Source of the DNA: Pedobacter namyangjuensis | Lineage (GTDB): Bacteria; Bacteroidota; Bacteroidia; Sphingobacteriales; Sphingobacteriaceae | DNA length: 64,000 nt | Direction: 5' to 3' | Assembly (NCBI RefSeq): GCF_003313325.1 | Contig: NZ_QMHQ01000002.1 | Coordinates: 806,001 to 870,000, forward strand | Shown: piece after piece, positions 43,010 to 51,756 of the stretch | Layout: every line of letters begins with the position of its first letter | Position numbering within the stretch: the first letter of the stretch is position 1 | Translations under genes and position numbers: made by a program | The notes under the pieces: model-generated | Databases searched by the model: none | What the model was told of the DNA's origin: nothing | The model's input: the letters and a program-made list of their open reading frames with translations, nothing else

Positions 43010-43409
43010 ATTTTTAGTTTTCATAATCTCATTCTATCAATTGAAGCGGCCAACATCGACACCCTGGATTTTAGGTTAAATGAAATTGCAAATTGCCTTT
43101 ACGCTCCAAATATATTTGAAATCCGCAAACGAAGGGAATAGGTTTTGCACCAGGCTGGCCCAAAATTGAATCATGCGGAATTTTGACCTATAAGCCAAAA
43201 AGTAAGTCACGAGATATTGATCGGCGAATTGATGCAACACACGGACTTCACTACATACTTACAGTTTCACTCATTGAGATGGAAGCTTTCTTCGACCAAA
43301 ATAAGCTATACCCGCATAGCTGGAGCGCTGGATCGGGAAAGATACTTGTAGCAAGCCATAGTACCAAGAATTTATAATGGCATTTGAAACCATATCTGCA
43401 ATCGGTAAA
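43010..43409. other. Intergenic region
   Basis: About 400 bp between the dinB promoter and the DUF3606 gene terminator. A 64-codon frame on the + strand (43183-43377) has a few protein-like stretches but no start signal or family resemblance, so I do not call a gene. Confidence 0.35.
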
Positions 43410-43434
43410 AAGGCCCTTCCAAAGGAAAGGCCTT
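43410..43434 (-). terminator. Intrinsic terminator of DUF3606 gene
   Basis: On the minus strand AAGGCC-T-TTCC, loop TTT, GGAA-G-GGCCTT and then more T: an 11-bp stem with one T/G position, 20 bp after the stop at 43454. Confidence 0.7.
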
Positions 43435-43453
43435 GATGAAAGCTCCGATTGAA

Positions 43454-43648
43454 TTACTTTTTTTTGGTAGCCTTGCCAGCCTTGTCGGCAATGTACTTTT
43501 CGATCACCGTCCTTTCATTGGAGCCGGTTGCGCGTTTTGCCCCGACAACCTGCTGGATGCTCACCTTCATTTTTGCCGCTACGTGCGAAAGCTCATAGTC
43601 CTGTGAGGAATTCACCTTCTTTCTGTCGCTTGGTCCTGTCTTTGCCAT
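43454..43648 (-). CDS. DUF3606 protein
   Basis: 64 residues, basic: MAKTGPSDRKKVNSSQDYEL ... HVAAKMKVSIQQVVGAKRAT. The D-x-x-x-[VI]-N-x-x-[ED]-D-Y-E-[VL] opening and the following helix-turn-helix-like stretch are the DUF3606 pattern. The Lys-rich tail (KAGKATKKK) suggests nucleic-acid contact. It is 97 bp downstream of nothing on its own strand and 97 bp from the glycosylase stop at 43746, so it may be read from the same transcript or its own promoter. A second DUF3606 protein lies on the other side of the glycosylase gene. Confidence 0.8.
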   Translation of the reverse strand: MAKTGPSDRKKVNSSQDYELSHVAAKMKVSIQQVVGAKRATGSNERTVIEKYIADKAGKATKKK

Positions 43649-43745
43649 AATTTATTTTTTTAGTTTAGGTTGTCAAGGTAATTATTTGTCCAAAGCCTCC
43701 CAATGGACAGCTTTTTTTGTTAAACATCACAAATCCACGAATGTT

Positions 43746-44519
43746 TCAGGAATATAACCGCTGCTCTTTTGTATAATAGGCCGGCCGTCCACCGATTTTT
43801 TCCGAAAGGATTTTTTTGCCGGTCGGGCTCTCCTGGATCTTGGCACCGTGGATCTTCATCGCATCGCGCAGTTCGCCTTTGAGTTGCTCCCCGTTCTCCT
43901 TTGCAATAAATTCAATGGCTTCCTTTAGAACCAAGGCCATGCTGCCGTACAGCTTTTTCATTTGGGCCTTTGGGATAGCCGAGGCAATCGAAAATGGTGA
44001 AATCCTGGCCTGCCAGAGTATTTCGTCGGCATAGGAATTCCCAATTCCGCGAATTGCCTTTTGGTCCATCAACACTTCCTTTATCATTTTTTTCCGCTTT
44101 AAAAGCAGGGCGACGAACTCGGCGTGAGAGATATCGAGCGCATCGGGAGCCTTGGGTTTTTCCGGATCCAGGGTCGGGGTTGCCTGTTTGAGGATATCCA
44201 CTACCGCAAAACCTTCGCCACCGGAAAAACGGAAGGTGAAAACGGTGAACCTGGGAAGTTCCGATCCCTTTTCCAGATGCTGGAGTTCCCCCCGCAGCAT
44301 CAGGTGGATTCCCAGCACATGCTCGCCAAACCTGAGCTGCAGGGTCTTTCCCTCCCGGCGGACCTCGGCCAGCCTTTCTCCCTCCAAGGCCTTTTTCGCC
44401 CGCTCAGTGGGAACCTTCAGCTTATTTGATACGATGAAATCGATTTCCTTAAGGTTCTTTCCCAAAAACCTTCGGGATAAAATCTCCGCAAATACGGTCA
44501 AGTCCGGTAGTTCTGCCAT
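43746..44519 (-). CDS. Divergent Fpg/Nei-family DNA glycosylase lacking Pro2 and the zinc finger
   Basis: 257 residues from the ATG at 44519, preferred over 44630 because the extra residues overlap the upstream gene. The start reads MAELPDLTVFAE: Glu3 is kept, but the catalytic N-terminal Pro2 of Fpg/Nei is Ala. The beta-sandwich has LGIHLMLRGEL. The helix-two-turn-helix is clear (LMDQKAIRGIGNSYADEILW), with the DNA-contacting Asn. The C-terminal zinc-finger position (IQESPTGKKILSEKIGGRPA) has no Cys. It may remove bases with an altered nucleophile or only bind damage. It sits between two DUF3606 genes, downstream of the DUF3606 gene at 44531. Confidence 0.85.
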   Translation of the reverse strand: MAELPDLTVFAEILSRRFLGKNLKEIDFIVSNKLKVPTERAKKALEGERLAEVRREGKTLQLRFGEHVLGIHLMLRGELQHLEKGSELPRFTVFTFRFSGGEGFAVVDILKQATPTLDPEKPKAPDALDISHAEFVALLLKRKKMIKEVLMDQKAIRGIGNSYADEILWQARISPFSIASAIPKAQMKKLYGSMALVLKEAIEFIAKENGEQLKGELRDAMKIHGAKIQESPTGKKILSEKIGGRPAYYTKEQRLYS

Positions 44520-44530
44520 AGCTTTAAATA

Positions 44531-44794
44531 TTATACGCTCAAATATTTCTTGATCTGCTTCACCGAATTTCCGTTCAGAACGATTGCATCCTTCAGATCC
44601 TGCTCCGAGAGCTGGAACTCCTGCGCCCAACGGGCAATGTCCGCCGGATCATCGGCATTTATCTCGCGGTGCTCATCCTGGTCCACAAAAGGCTCGAGCG
44701 TATCGGCATCGTCCTCGATCGAAAACTGCTTTTCTGTTTGTTCGGTATCAGGGATGTTTTCCCCGAAGCCAAAATCATCCTTGTTCTCTTCCAT
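44531..44794 (-). CDS. Acidic protein with C-terminal DUF3606-like domain
   Basis: 87 residues. The first half is very acidic and probably disordered (MEENKDDFGFGENIPDTEQT). The second half, IARWAQEFQLSEQDLKDAIV and then LNGNSVKQIKKYLSV, is the DUF3606 helical pattern (W-x-x-x-[FL]-x-[VL]-S-x-x-x-L-x-x-A-[VI] and G-N-S-V-x-x-I-x-x-Y-L). It lies 11 bp upstream of the glycosylase start and is probably cotranscribed, which hints at a DNA-repair accessory role (inference). Confidence 0.75.
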   Translation of the reverse strand: MEENKDDFGFGENIPDTEQTEKQFSIEDDADTLEPFVDQDEHREINADDPADIARWAQEFQLSEQDLKDAIVLNGNSVKQIKKYLSV

Positions 44795-44814
44795 CTTTAT
44801 TTTATAAGGTGCAT

Positions 44815-45546
44815 TTTTATATCAAAAAAATTCATTCTACTTTAGGATTGCCGTTTTATGATCAAGCCCTTTTCCAGGCGTACCGCTGAAGATAGCGCCT
44901 TAGAGCTTTAGCCGATCGATCGCATCGATATCCTAAGGTCCTCCATCCTACGCACGGGTAAAACTTGTACCGCCCTGCCTTGGCACACGCGGATTTTCTG
45001 CACGCCCTCCCATCCAAATGAAATTCGCAATGGTGGCGAAAAGCATGATGATCCCGGATCACAACCTTAGTTTGGCCGAATCGCCGCCCTTTCGCGTCCT
45101 TGGGCTGGCAGGTCTTTGAAAAATCGCGGTTTAGTTCGCATTTTCAGTCCCAACGCTCAACCGTTCTGCAGGAGTGGAACATCGCCGTTTCGAAAAAGTT
45201 TCAGCGGAAACCAAATACAGGTATTGCTTCCCGGAGCAACTATTGGCGAACCATGCAGGCGCACGAAAAGGGCGAGCATGCTGGCAGCTGAGCCTATTTT
45301 GATAACAAACCATGTTGTAGGGATGATCCGAACGCCCGGCAAAGCGGAATGACGGAACCGATAGCCGATTGGCCGCTCCTGATTAATCGGTATCCTAGCT
45401 GCCTGTTTCTTTGGAAAATGAGTTCAATGCCGCCTTTGCTTTCTCCGGCTTTTGCATAAGCAGCGGCCGTTTCGCCCATTTCACCTTTTCGAAAACCTTA
45501 TTGGGATACCGGTGTTCCAACCTCGAATCAGCAACCTTTAAAACAC
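44815..45546. other. Large non-coding region with high GC, possibly decayed genes
   Basis: About 730 bp without an intact gene. The base composition is close to that of coding DNA here rather than the usual AT-rich spacers, and many short open frames of about 60 codons overlap. None has a recognisable motif. It may be the remains of an old gene; no certain parent could be found. Confidence 0.35.
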
Positions 45547-46056
45547 ATGAGCGAAAAAATTTCAGCGTATGTCCGCACCTGCGCAGATCTACTCACTGCA
45601 AAAAGGCTTACCCTTGCCTTCGCCGAAAGCGCTACCTGCGGCAGGATCGCCGCCGAGTTTTCCATGGCAACCGATGCGGGCAAGTTTCTGTTGGGGGGAC
45701 TTGGCTGCTACAATGCCTATATAAAGGAAAAGCTTTTGGACGTTGACCCCTTGCTGATCAAATATTTTACTCCAGAATCACCGGAAGTGACCTTTGCCAT
45801 TACCCAGGGACTGGACAAACTTTTCCACGCCGATATACTCATAGGCTGCACCGGACACCTGTCCGGGAGGCAGCGAGACAAGGGACAAGCCAGTGGGTAC
45901 CATGTTCATTCACGGTATCCATAAAGGGAAAAGATATTCCAGGACCGTTCCACATTTTAAGGGGACCAGCACGATATCATTGGAAGCACCATTGAGCGCA
46001 CGGCCTTACTGCTACAGGACTACCTTAAAAAACCTAACACTAACCCAGAGATATGA
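45547..46056 (+). pseudogene. CinA-family (nicotinamide-nucleotide amidohydrolase-like) gene with two compensating frameshifts
   Basis: The frame starts at 45547 (MSEKISAYVRTCADLLTAKR) with the CinA marks AFAESATCGRIAAEFS and ILIGCTG. It then moves +1 at about 45855-45880 (APDTCPGGSETRDKPVGTMF lies in the second frame) and returns to the first frame at about 45945-45965 (GDQHDIIGSTIERTALLLQD), ending at 46054-46056. The total span (170 codons) equals a normal CinA C-terminal domain. A stop at 45922 in the first frame truncates the product at 125 residues. The enzyme would deamidate nicotinamide mononucleotide. The stop overlaps the next gene's start. Confidence 0.75.
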
Positions 46057-47258
46057 AAAAAGCAATCTATTACCTTATTCTGATTGGCGTACTGCCCATA
46101 GCGGCAAGCGCCCAGCGCGGACTGCCGCCCAAGGAATCCACCCGGCAGACCCTGGTCACCAAGTATCCCCAGCACCTGGACTTTCTTCCCGAAATGGTGA
46201 AGCTCCTGAAAGCGCCATCCGGATTCCAGGTCAGTATCGCAGCCTCCGGCCTGGGCAAGCCCCGTATGCTGCAACAGGGACCAGATGGTTCACTGTATGT
46301 AACAAGGCGCGATGCGGGCGACGTACTGATGTTAAAGGACGGCGACGGAGACGGCAGGTTCGAAGACCTGGTAACAGTGCTGTCCGACTTTAAGGGCGTT
46401 CACGGCATCGCCTTAAAAGACGGCTACATGTACCTTGCAAACAACACCCAGCTAAGAAGATATCCAATGAATCCCGACGGCATGCTCGGAGATATGGAAC
46501 TGTTGATAAGCGATCTTCCAAACGGTGGCCAGCATCCCAACCGCACCATAGCTTTCGGACCCGATGGAATGCTCTACATCAGTGTGGGTACACTTTGCAA
46601 CGACTGCAAGGAAAGCGATAAGGAGGCAGCCACCATGCTACAGGTGGATCCAAAGACCTGGAAGAGAAAAATTTTTGCGAGCGGCCTTAGAAATACGATA
46701 GGTTTTGGCTTCCACCCAGCCACCGGAGAGATGTGGGGCATCGACAACGGAGGGGACGGCAAGGGAAGCAAATGGCCTCCCGAAGAAGTGAACAAAATAG
46801 AAATGGGCGGGGATTACGGCTTCCCCTACGCCTATGGAAAGCAGGAAGTGGACAGGACCCGGGAAGATCCGGCCGGCAACACCAAGGAGGAGGTTGCCAA
46901 AATGACCAAGCCCTCTGTACTGGAACTCACCGCCCACCAGGCTCCGATCGGTTTTAGTTTTATCAACAACGCATCGAACCTTCCATCGGGATGGGGAGAC
47001 GATGGCCTTGTCGCCTGGCACGGATCATGGAACGCTTCAAAACCGGTGGGCTTTAAAGTGCAGCGTATCATTTTTGAAAACGGAACGGCGGTAGCAACGG
47101 AGGATTTTCTAACCGGTTTCCTAAGGCCGGGATTCCCTATCTTCCACAGAAAGACTAGGTTCGGACGGCCTGCAGGCGTTACAGTGACTCCACAGGGGGT
47201 TACCTATGTTTCCGATGACGCCAACGGAGTGATTTACGCAGTAAAAAAAACCAGATAA
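46053..47258 (+). CDS. PQQ-type sugar dehydrogenase/sorbosone dehydrogenase-family protein
   Basis: 401 residues with a signal peptide ending AASAQ. The six-bladed beta-propeller is of the soluble glucose/sorbosone dehydrogenase type: GKPRMLQQGPDGSLYVTRRD, HPNRTIAFGPDGMLYISVGT, SGLRNTIGFGFHPATGEMWG, GGDYGFPYAYG, and the closing RPAGVTVTPQGVTYVSDDAN. It is periplasmic. Whether it carries PQQ cannot be judged from sequence alone. It is followed 1 bp later by a propeller lipoprotein; the start overlaps the cinA-like pseudogene stop by 3 bp. Confidence 0.87.
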   Translation: MKKAIYYLILIGVLPIAASAQRGLPPKESTRQTLVTKYPQHLDFLPEMVKLLKAPSGFQVSIAASGLGKPRMLQQGPDGSLYVTRRDAGDVLMLKDGDGDGRFEDLVTVLSDFKGVHGIALKDGYMYLANNTQLRRYPMNPDGMLGDMELLISDLPNGGQHPNRTIAFGPDGMLYISVGTLCNDCKESDKEAATMLQVDPKTWKRKIFASGLRNTIGFGFHPATGEMWGIDNGGDGKGSKWPPEEVNKIEMGGDYGFPYAYGKQEVDRTREDPAGNTKEEVAKMTKPSVLELTAHQAPIGFSFINNASNLPSGWGDDGLVAWHGSWNASKPVGFKVQRIIFENGTAVATEDFLTGFLRPGFPIFHRKTRFGRPAGVTVTPQGVTYVSDDANGVIYAVKKTR

Positions 47259-47259
47259 C

Positions 47260-48240
47260 ATGAAAGCAACCAACAAATACATCTCCCTAGCAGCAATAGC
47301 AATGCTCGTTTTTGGCTGCATTGCCCAAAAACCCACCGAGCGCATCTCCTTCATGGCCGATGAGGCCTATCCCGAAGGCATCGCCTTTGACAGCACAGCC
47401 AATGTCTATTACGTTTCCTCGGCAAGGCTTGGTACGATCGGCAAGGTTAGCCCCCAGGGAAGCTATTCGGTCCTTTACCAGGACAACAGCCTTAAATCAA
47501 CCTATGGCGTAAAGGTCCACGGCAACAAACTGATCTTTTGTGCAGGGGATGCCAACTACAGCAAATTTACCTCGCCCGATACCAGAACCAAAATGGCAAG
47601 GCTGCTAGCGGTAGATACCCGAACCGGCAGCAAACTGATGGATGTGGACCTTTCCCAGCTTGTTCCGGGAAAACATTTTCCAAACGACATTGCCATCGAC
47701 CCTCAGGGCAACATGTACGTCACCGACAGTTTCGCCCATGCGATCTACAAGGTGAGTCCCGAGGGCAAGGCCAGTGTTTTTGCAAAAAGCAAGCTTTTCC
47801 AGACCATGGGCGTTGGGCTTAACGGTATTGTCTACCATCCCGAAGGCTACCTTGTTGCCTGCAGCAGCAGCACAGGACAGTTCTACAAAGTGGATATCCA
47901 AAACCCTGAAAACGTACGTAAAGTAAGCATCGATCAGTTCTTCCTTGGAGCCGACGGACTTTTGCTGGATGACAGTTCCCATCTGAGCGTGGTTGTGAAC
48001 GGCGGGACCGACAAGATCTTCCGCCTGGAAAGTACCGACAACTGGCAGTCGGCGAAGCTCTCGGCCAGCACGCTTGCATCCGACAGGTTTACCTACCCTT
48101 CCACCGCCACCAGGTTCCAGAACAGCACCTGGGTAATGAATGCCAAGTTTTCCGAATTGGTGGACAGCAACAGCGTACCTTCGAAAAACTTTGCAATACA
48201 GAAAGTGGTCTTCAAGCCACTTCCAAAACCAAAGAACTGA
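47260..48240 (+). CDS. SMP-30/gluconolactonase-like propeller lipoprotein
   Basis: 326 residues with a lipoprotein signal (AIAMLVFGC, lipidated Cys 20). The body is a beta-propeller: EGIAFDSTANVYYVSSARLG, GKHFPNDIAIDPQGNMYVTD, MGVGLNGIVYHPEGYLVACS, GADGLLLDDSSHLSVVVNGG. This is the SMP-30/gluconolactonase/NHL pattern, including the N-D pair of the metal site. It could hydrolyse the lactone made by the dehydrogenase encoded upstream, giving a two-step oxidation at the cell surface (inference). It is cotranscribed with that gene and ends at a very strong terminator. Confidence 0.83.
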   Translation: MKATNKYISLAAIAMLVFGCIAQKPTERISFMADEAYPEGIAFDSTANVYYVSSARLGTIGKVSPQGSYSVLYQDNSLKSTYGVKVHGNKLIFCAGDANYSKFTSPDTRTKMARLLAVDTRTGSKLMDVDLSQLVPGKHFPNDIAIDPQGNMYVTDSFAHAIYKVSPEGKASVFAKSKLFQTMGVGLNGIVYHPEGYLVACSSSTGQFYKVDIQNPENVRKVSIDQFFLGADGLLLDDSSHLSVVVNGGTDKIFRLESTDNWQSAKLSASTLASDRFTYPSTATRFQNSTWVMNAKFSELVDSNSVPSKNFAIQKVVFKPLPKPKN

Positions 48241-48254
48241 TTACCATCCTAATT

Positions 48255-48292
48255 AAAACGGAAAGGCAGCTAAAAAGCTGCCTTTCCGTTTT
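48255..48292 (+). terminator. Strong bidirectional intrinsic terminator
   Basis: AAAACGGAAAGGCAGCT, loop AAAA, AGCTGCCTTTCCGTTTT: a perfect 17-bp stem with A-rich left and T-rich right flanks, 15 bp after the propeller lipoprotein stop. It stops transcription in the + direction and probably also from the minus-strand DUF3891 gene. Confidence 0.9.
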
Positions 48293-48487
48293 AATAACGG
48301 CAATGATTCAAACTTACCAATTTGCTCTCGCCAATCCCCAAAGCAGGCCATAACGGGCAAAGGCTATAAAGGCAAAGCGGTACCCAGGTCGGTCACGAAC
48401 GGTTGCAAAATCGGCATTTTCGGTATCCGAACCAGCTCTAAGGCTTCGATCGCAATGGCGATAAAACATAGCTGCTGCTCAACTTTT

Positions 48488-49207
48488 TCAATTGCCTTTT
48501 GCCCGCTCAACGCTCAGGACAACGGTCTGTACAGGTGCATCGGCCAATGCGGTTCTAAGCTCGGCGTCGGAAGCGAAGCTGAGCTTTGCAACCGTCCTTT
48601 TTTCATAGCTGACCTCAAATCTTTCTGTTTCAAAAGGCCATGGCTCCACTACCAGCGCTCCGCAGCACCTCACCGTATGCACCGTCCCGTTTGGTCCGTT
48701 GCTGATTTCAGCCGCACGCCCCTGCGGGGGAAGGATTTCCTGGCAGATCAAAAGCGAAAAGGCATCGCAGAACTCCAGCAGCGCATAGGCGCTGTCAACT
48801 TCGGCCTTACTGGTGCCAGCTTCCTTTGTCCATTTTTTTTCCTTGCCCTTCAGCGCCTTCAGGAATGGTCCCGCGGCAGGCTCCTTTCCATGCGTAAAGT
48901 GAATATGCCTGGAAAGCAGCAATGCAATAAAACGGCTCTTGGTCAAAGCCATATCCATGAGCTGCTCGCTGGCATCCTGTTCAAAGACCATGTCCTTGAA
49001 ATTTTTTGGTGCGCCGTTTGCGTCGATCAGCGGGTTACGCTGAAACTCGTTGTAGACATCGTCATGTTCGGCGGTAGCGATCAGGGTGTCCACCCACCTG
49101 CCGGGCTGGTCTGCCAGCTTCCACCTTGCGCAAAGCTGGGCTGCCAAAAGTCCATGGGAACGCTGGGTAACAAAATGCCAGCAAGCATCATTATAGTAAG
49201 CTATCAT
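48488..49207 (-). CDS. DUF3891 protein
   Basis: 239 residues. The start MIAYYNDACWHFVTQRSHGLLAAQLC matches the DUF3891 opening (H-x-x-L-[AS]-[AG]-x-[IL]-A). The helical body contains conserved His residues (AEHDDVYNEF, RHIHFTHGKE) that could form a metal centre, as in HD-like proteins, but no enzyme activity is known to me. It is cytosolic. The start lies 47 bp from the stop of the FAD/Rieske gene upstream, so the two may be one operon. Confidence 0.82.
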   Translation of the reverse strand: MIAYYNDACWHFVTQRSHGLLAAQLCARWKLADQPGRWVDTLIATAEHDDVYNEFQRNPLIDANGAPKNFKDMVFEQDASEQLMDMALTKSRFIALLLSRHIHFTHGKEPAAGPFLKALKGKEKKWTKEAGTSKAEVDSAYALLEFCDAFSLLICQEILPPQGRAAEISNGPNGTVHTVRCCGALVVEPWPFETERFEVSYEKRTVAKLSFASDAELRTALADAPVQTVVLSVERAKGN

Positions 49208-49254
49208 AGTATATATTGTCCATAGGTATTTGGCAATCTACCTGCCTTTTCCAT

Positions 49255-50799
49255 TTATGATTTATTCCCTTTGAATTCCACCTTTTCCAGATCTGTCCGG
49301 GGCGGCCCGCAGACAACCTTTCCCGATAGGTCAAAGCGCCCGCCATGGCAGGGGCAGTCCCAGCTTTTTTCGGCGGCATTGAATATGACCGTGCATCCCG
49401 CATGGCTGCAAATCGGATTCAGGGCTGTAACCTTTCCGTTCACGTCCTTGTACAGCGCCAGTTTTTTGCCGTCAAATTCGGCAATTCTGCCCTCCCCTGT
49501 GCTAAGCTGCGAGAGTTTTTCGAGTTCCTGTATGCCGAAACGATCGGCTACAAAGCGCCAGGCCACGTCCGCGTTTTCCTTCACAAATTCCGAAAAGCCG
49601 GCAACGGGCTTAAGCCGTGACGGGGAAAAGAGCCTTTCGAACCTGTTCTGTATCCCTAAAACCATGTCGGCTATAATCTTGGCTGCGATCGTGCCGAACA
49701 TCATCCCGTTTCCGTTGAATCCAGTTGCGATATAGACCTGCTCGTTTAGCAAACCGATATAGGGAAGCCCATCCACCGGGACGTAGTACTGCGACGACCA
49801 CCTAAAGGGTATGGATTTTACGCCATAATATTTCCTTGCGTACGACTCTAGATCTGAAAATGCCTGCTCGGGATCTCCATGTCCGGTTTTATGGTCCGCT
49901 CCGCCAAGAATCAGGTACTTGCTTCCGTCGATTTTGTGCGTTCGGAAGTAATGGTAGGGTTCCTGCATATCATAGGCAAGACCGGAAGGGTAATTATCGT
50001 CCTTCAGTTCTATGCCCAGCACGTAGCTTCTGTAGGGAGCGCATCGAAAACTGAAGGAAGTAATGCCCGGGGGGATATGCGTTGCGTAAACTAGATTCCG
50101 CCCACGAAGGCTACGGCCTTCAATATGGACATCGATATTCCCTTCCGCTTGTCCATGGTCGCCAACAAAGCTTTCCTCCAGGATTTCTCCGCCCAGTTTT
50201 TGAAATGCGCCGGCCAGCCCCTGTATATATTTCAATGGATGAAACTGCCCCTGCCGGGAAAACCTTATTGCCCTTTCAAACGGCACGGGTACGTCGTTGG
50301 TCTGCGATTCGCCTACGGCAATGCCAGCACGTAGGGATGCCTGCAGGATCTGCTCCAACTGGTCGGTCTGTTTGCCGGTCTCGGAGAAGAGATAGCCATC
50401 CTTGTATTCCAGCTCGCAGTCAATTCCATACTCCCCGGCAAGCGAAGCTATTATAGATCTGGCTTCCTTCCCGGCCTCGGCAAGTTCCTTGGCCGCCTGC
50501 TTTCCAAAGTCGCGTTCGACCTCCGGGTAGGTGGCATCAAAAAAGGTGTTCAGGTGCGCACTTGTTCCCCCGGTGGTACCAAAGCCTATTTTTCCAGCTT
50601 CGACCACAACGCACCTTTTCCCGGCCTGCTGCAGCAGCAGTGCGGTAGTAAGCCCTGTAATGCCCGCGCCAACTATGATCACATCATAAACTGTCTCCGT
50701 TTTCGAGCCATCGGCTATTGCGACGAAAGGTTCTTTTAGGGTTTGCCAGGGACTTATGGTACACGAATCCCTGGGAATGGTCTTATTGCTTTTTTCCAT
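49255..50799 (-). CDS. FAD-dependent oxidoreductase (DAO-type) with C-terminal Rieske domain
   Basis: 514 residues. The FAD Rossmann motif DVIIVGAGITGLTTALLLQQ starts near 39. The DadA-like amine-oxidase fold continues with RWSSQYYVPVDGLPYIG and GFNGNGMMFGTIAAK (the C-terminal FAD contact). The Rieske domain (about 415-510) has CSHAGC and CPCHGGRF, giving the C-x-H ... C-x-x-H ligands of a [2Fe-2S] cluster. The same fusion is known in Bacillus YhfW-type proteins, whose substrate is undefined. No signal peptide, so cytosolic. It is upstream of DUF3891 on the same strand. Confidence 0.9.
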   Translation of the reverse strand: MEKSNKTIPRDSCTISPWQTLKEPFVAIADGSKTETVYDVIIVGAGITGLTTALLLQQAGKRCVVVEAGKIGFGTTGGTSAHLNTFFDATYPEVERDFGKQAAKELAEAGKEARSIIASLAGEYGIDCELEYKDGYLFSETGKQTDQLEQILQASLRAGIAVGESQTNDVPVPFERAIRFSRQGQFHPLKYIQGLAGAFQKLGGEILEESFVGDHGQAEGNIDVHIEGRSLRGRNLVYATHIPPGITSFSFRCAPYRSYVLGIELKDDNYPSGLAYDMQEPYHYFRTHKIDGSKYLILGGADHKTGHGDPEQAFSDLESYARKYYGVKSIPFRWSSQYYVPVDGLPYIGLLNEQVYIATGFNGNGMMFGTIAAKIIADMVLGIQNRFERLFSPSRLKPVAGFSEFVKENADVAWRFVADRFGIQELEKLSQLSTGEGRIAEFDGKKLALYKDVNGKVTALNPICSHAGCTVIFNAAEKSWDCPCHGGRFDLSGKVVCGPPRTDLEKVEFKGNKS

Positions 50800-51141
50800 A
50801 GCTTTAGAGTTAATGGGTGAACAGTGATTTGTAATTTCTGTGCTTCAAGAAACAAGGCTGGGTATTAGCCATACCTTCGATCCAACGCACGCCCACTAGG
50901 AACTACTTCGCAGCTTCTTTGTTTAGTTTTTATGGAAATATCGGCAGTAGCTTGGCTATAAGTGCCATCTGCCTGCATAATGCCAATAACTCTTTCCTGT
51001 AGAAGAAAGCGTGCAGTAAAAACTTATGCACCTGAGGAAAATTATAAGCCAATGATGGATGCTCCCAGCGATGATGCTGAACGCACCAGCCAAAAAACGA
51101 GTTAAAGGCCGCAACGGGAAGGCAATTAAGTGGAAAGGACC
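50800..51141. other. Intergenic region
   Basis: 342 bp between two minus-strand genes. No gene, repeat or strong hairpin recognised; it probably contains the promoter of the FAD/Rieske gene. Confidence 0.4.
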
Positions 51142-51624
51142 TTAACCTTTGGAATGATTTAATGATCTGCCGTCCTTTTTATGCGGTGTAGTCAAACGGT
51201 AGGCAATCGTCGAAGCTACGGCAAAAACAATGTGCGCTGGTATCCGCTGGAGATAGAAGTCGAGCTTTCTGTTGTTGGGCGGCAGGGGATGTAGCTTAAA
51301 GGTCGCCTTCCAGATCAACATACCTGCAAGGCCGCTGATGGCGCCCAGTACAAGTCCGTTCCTTATGCTCCTGTCGATCTGCCCCTTTTCCCAAAGATCC
51401 ACGTAGACCGCTGCGAAAACCATCCCCATTCCGTAATGTGCCGACCAGCCGGCGATCACTTTTGCCCTCGGCGAAAAAGAGGGCAAAATCCTTCCCACCA
51501 GCTTTTCAAGCTGATCGGGCTCCCTGAATTCCTCTTTTGGGATCAGCGACATCAGCGCACTGGCAGCAGTCATAAACGAAGTTCCGGTGGCACCGGAGAT
51601 TAAGGTCTTCCCAAGCTTGTTCAT
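51142..51624 (-). CDS. Membrane protein of unknown function (DUF1440-like)
   Basis: 160 residues with about three to four hydrophobic segments (TLISGATGTSFMTAASALMS, WSAHYGMGMVFAAVYVDLW, GLVLGAISGLAGMLIWKATF, AHIVFAVASTIAYRL). The Gly-rich first helix and the His-Tyr-Gly-Met-Gly in the second resemble YagU/DUF1440-type inner-membrane proteins, but I am not certain. It may belong to a stress-related neighbourhood with the Hsp20 gene upstream, though a terminator separates them. Confidence 0.65.
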   Translation of the reverse strand: MNKLGKTLISGATGTSFMTAASALMSLIPKEEFREPDQLEKLVGRILPSFSPRAKVIAGWSAHYGMGMVFAAVYVDLWEKGQIDRSIRNGLVLGAISGLAGMLIWKATFKLHPLPPNNRKLDFYLQRIPAHIVFAVASTIAYRLTTPHKKDGRSLNHSKG

Positions 51625-51704
51625 GATAAGCTAACACGCAGCCGAAGAAATAGTTTCCTTAAAGATCCGAACAGGACCACAGGTCAAACAAACGCGCTAT
51701 TAAC

Positions 51705-51736
51705 AAAAAAGGGCCACTGTAGCGCGACCCTTTTTT
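51705..51736 (-). terminator. Terminator of hsp20
   Basis: AAAAAAGGG ... CCCTTTTTT (9-bp arms, 14-nt loop), followed by T on both sides, 20 bp after the Hsp20 stop at 51757. It works as a bidirectional A/T-flanked hairpin. Confidence 0.75.
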
Positions 51737-51756
51737 TTGGTTTTTCCAGCGGAAAC

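Noticed and set aside
43183..43377. 64-codon frame on the + strand
   Set aside because: No family, no start signal, and it lies between two minus-strand genes; likely chance.
44815..45546. Several open frames of 60-75 codons on both strands in a GC-richer spacer
   Set aside because: None has a signal peptide, motif, RBS or steady codon pattern; they overlap each other in all frames, so I describe the region as non-coding or decayed.
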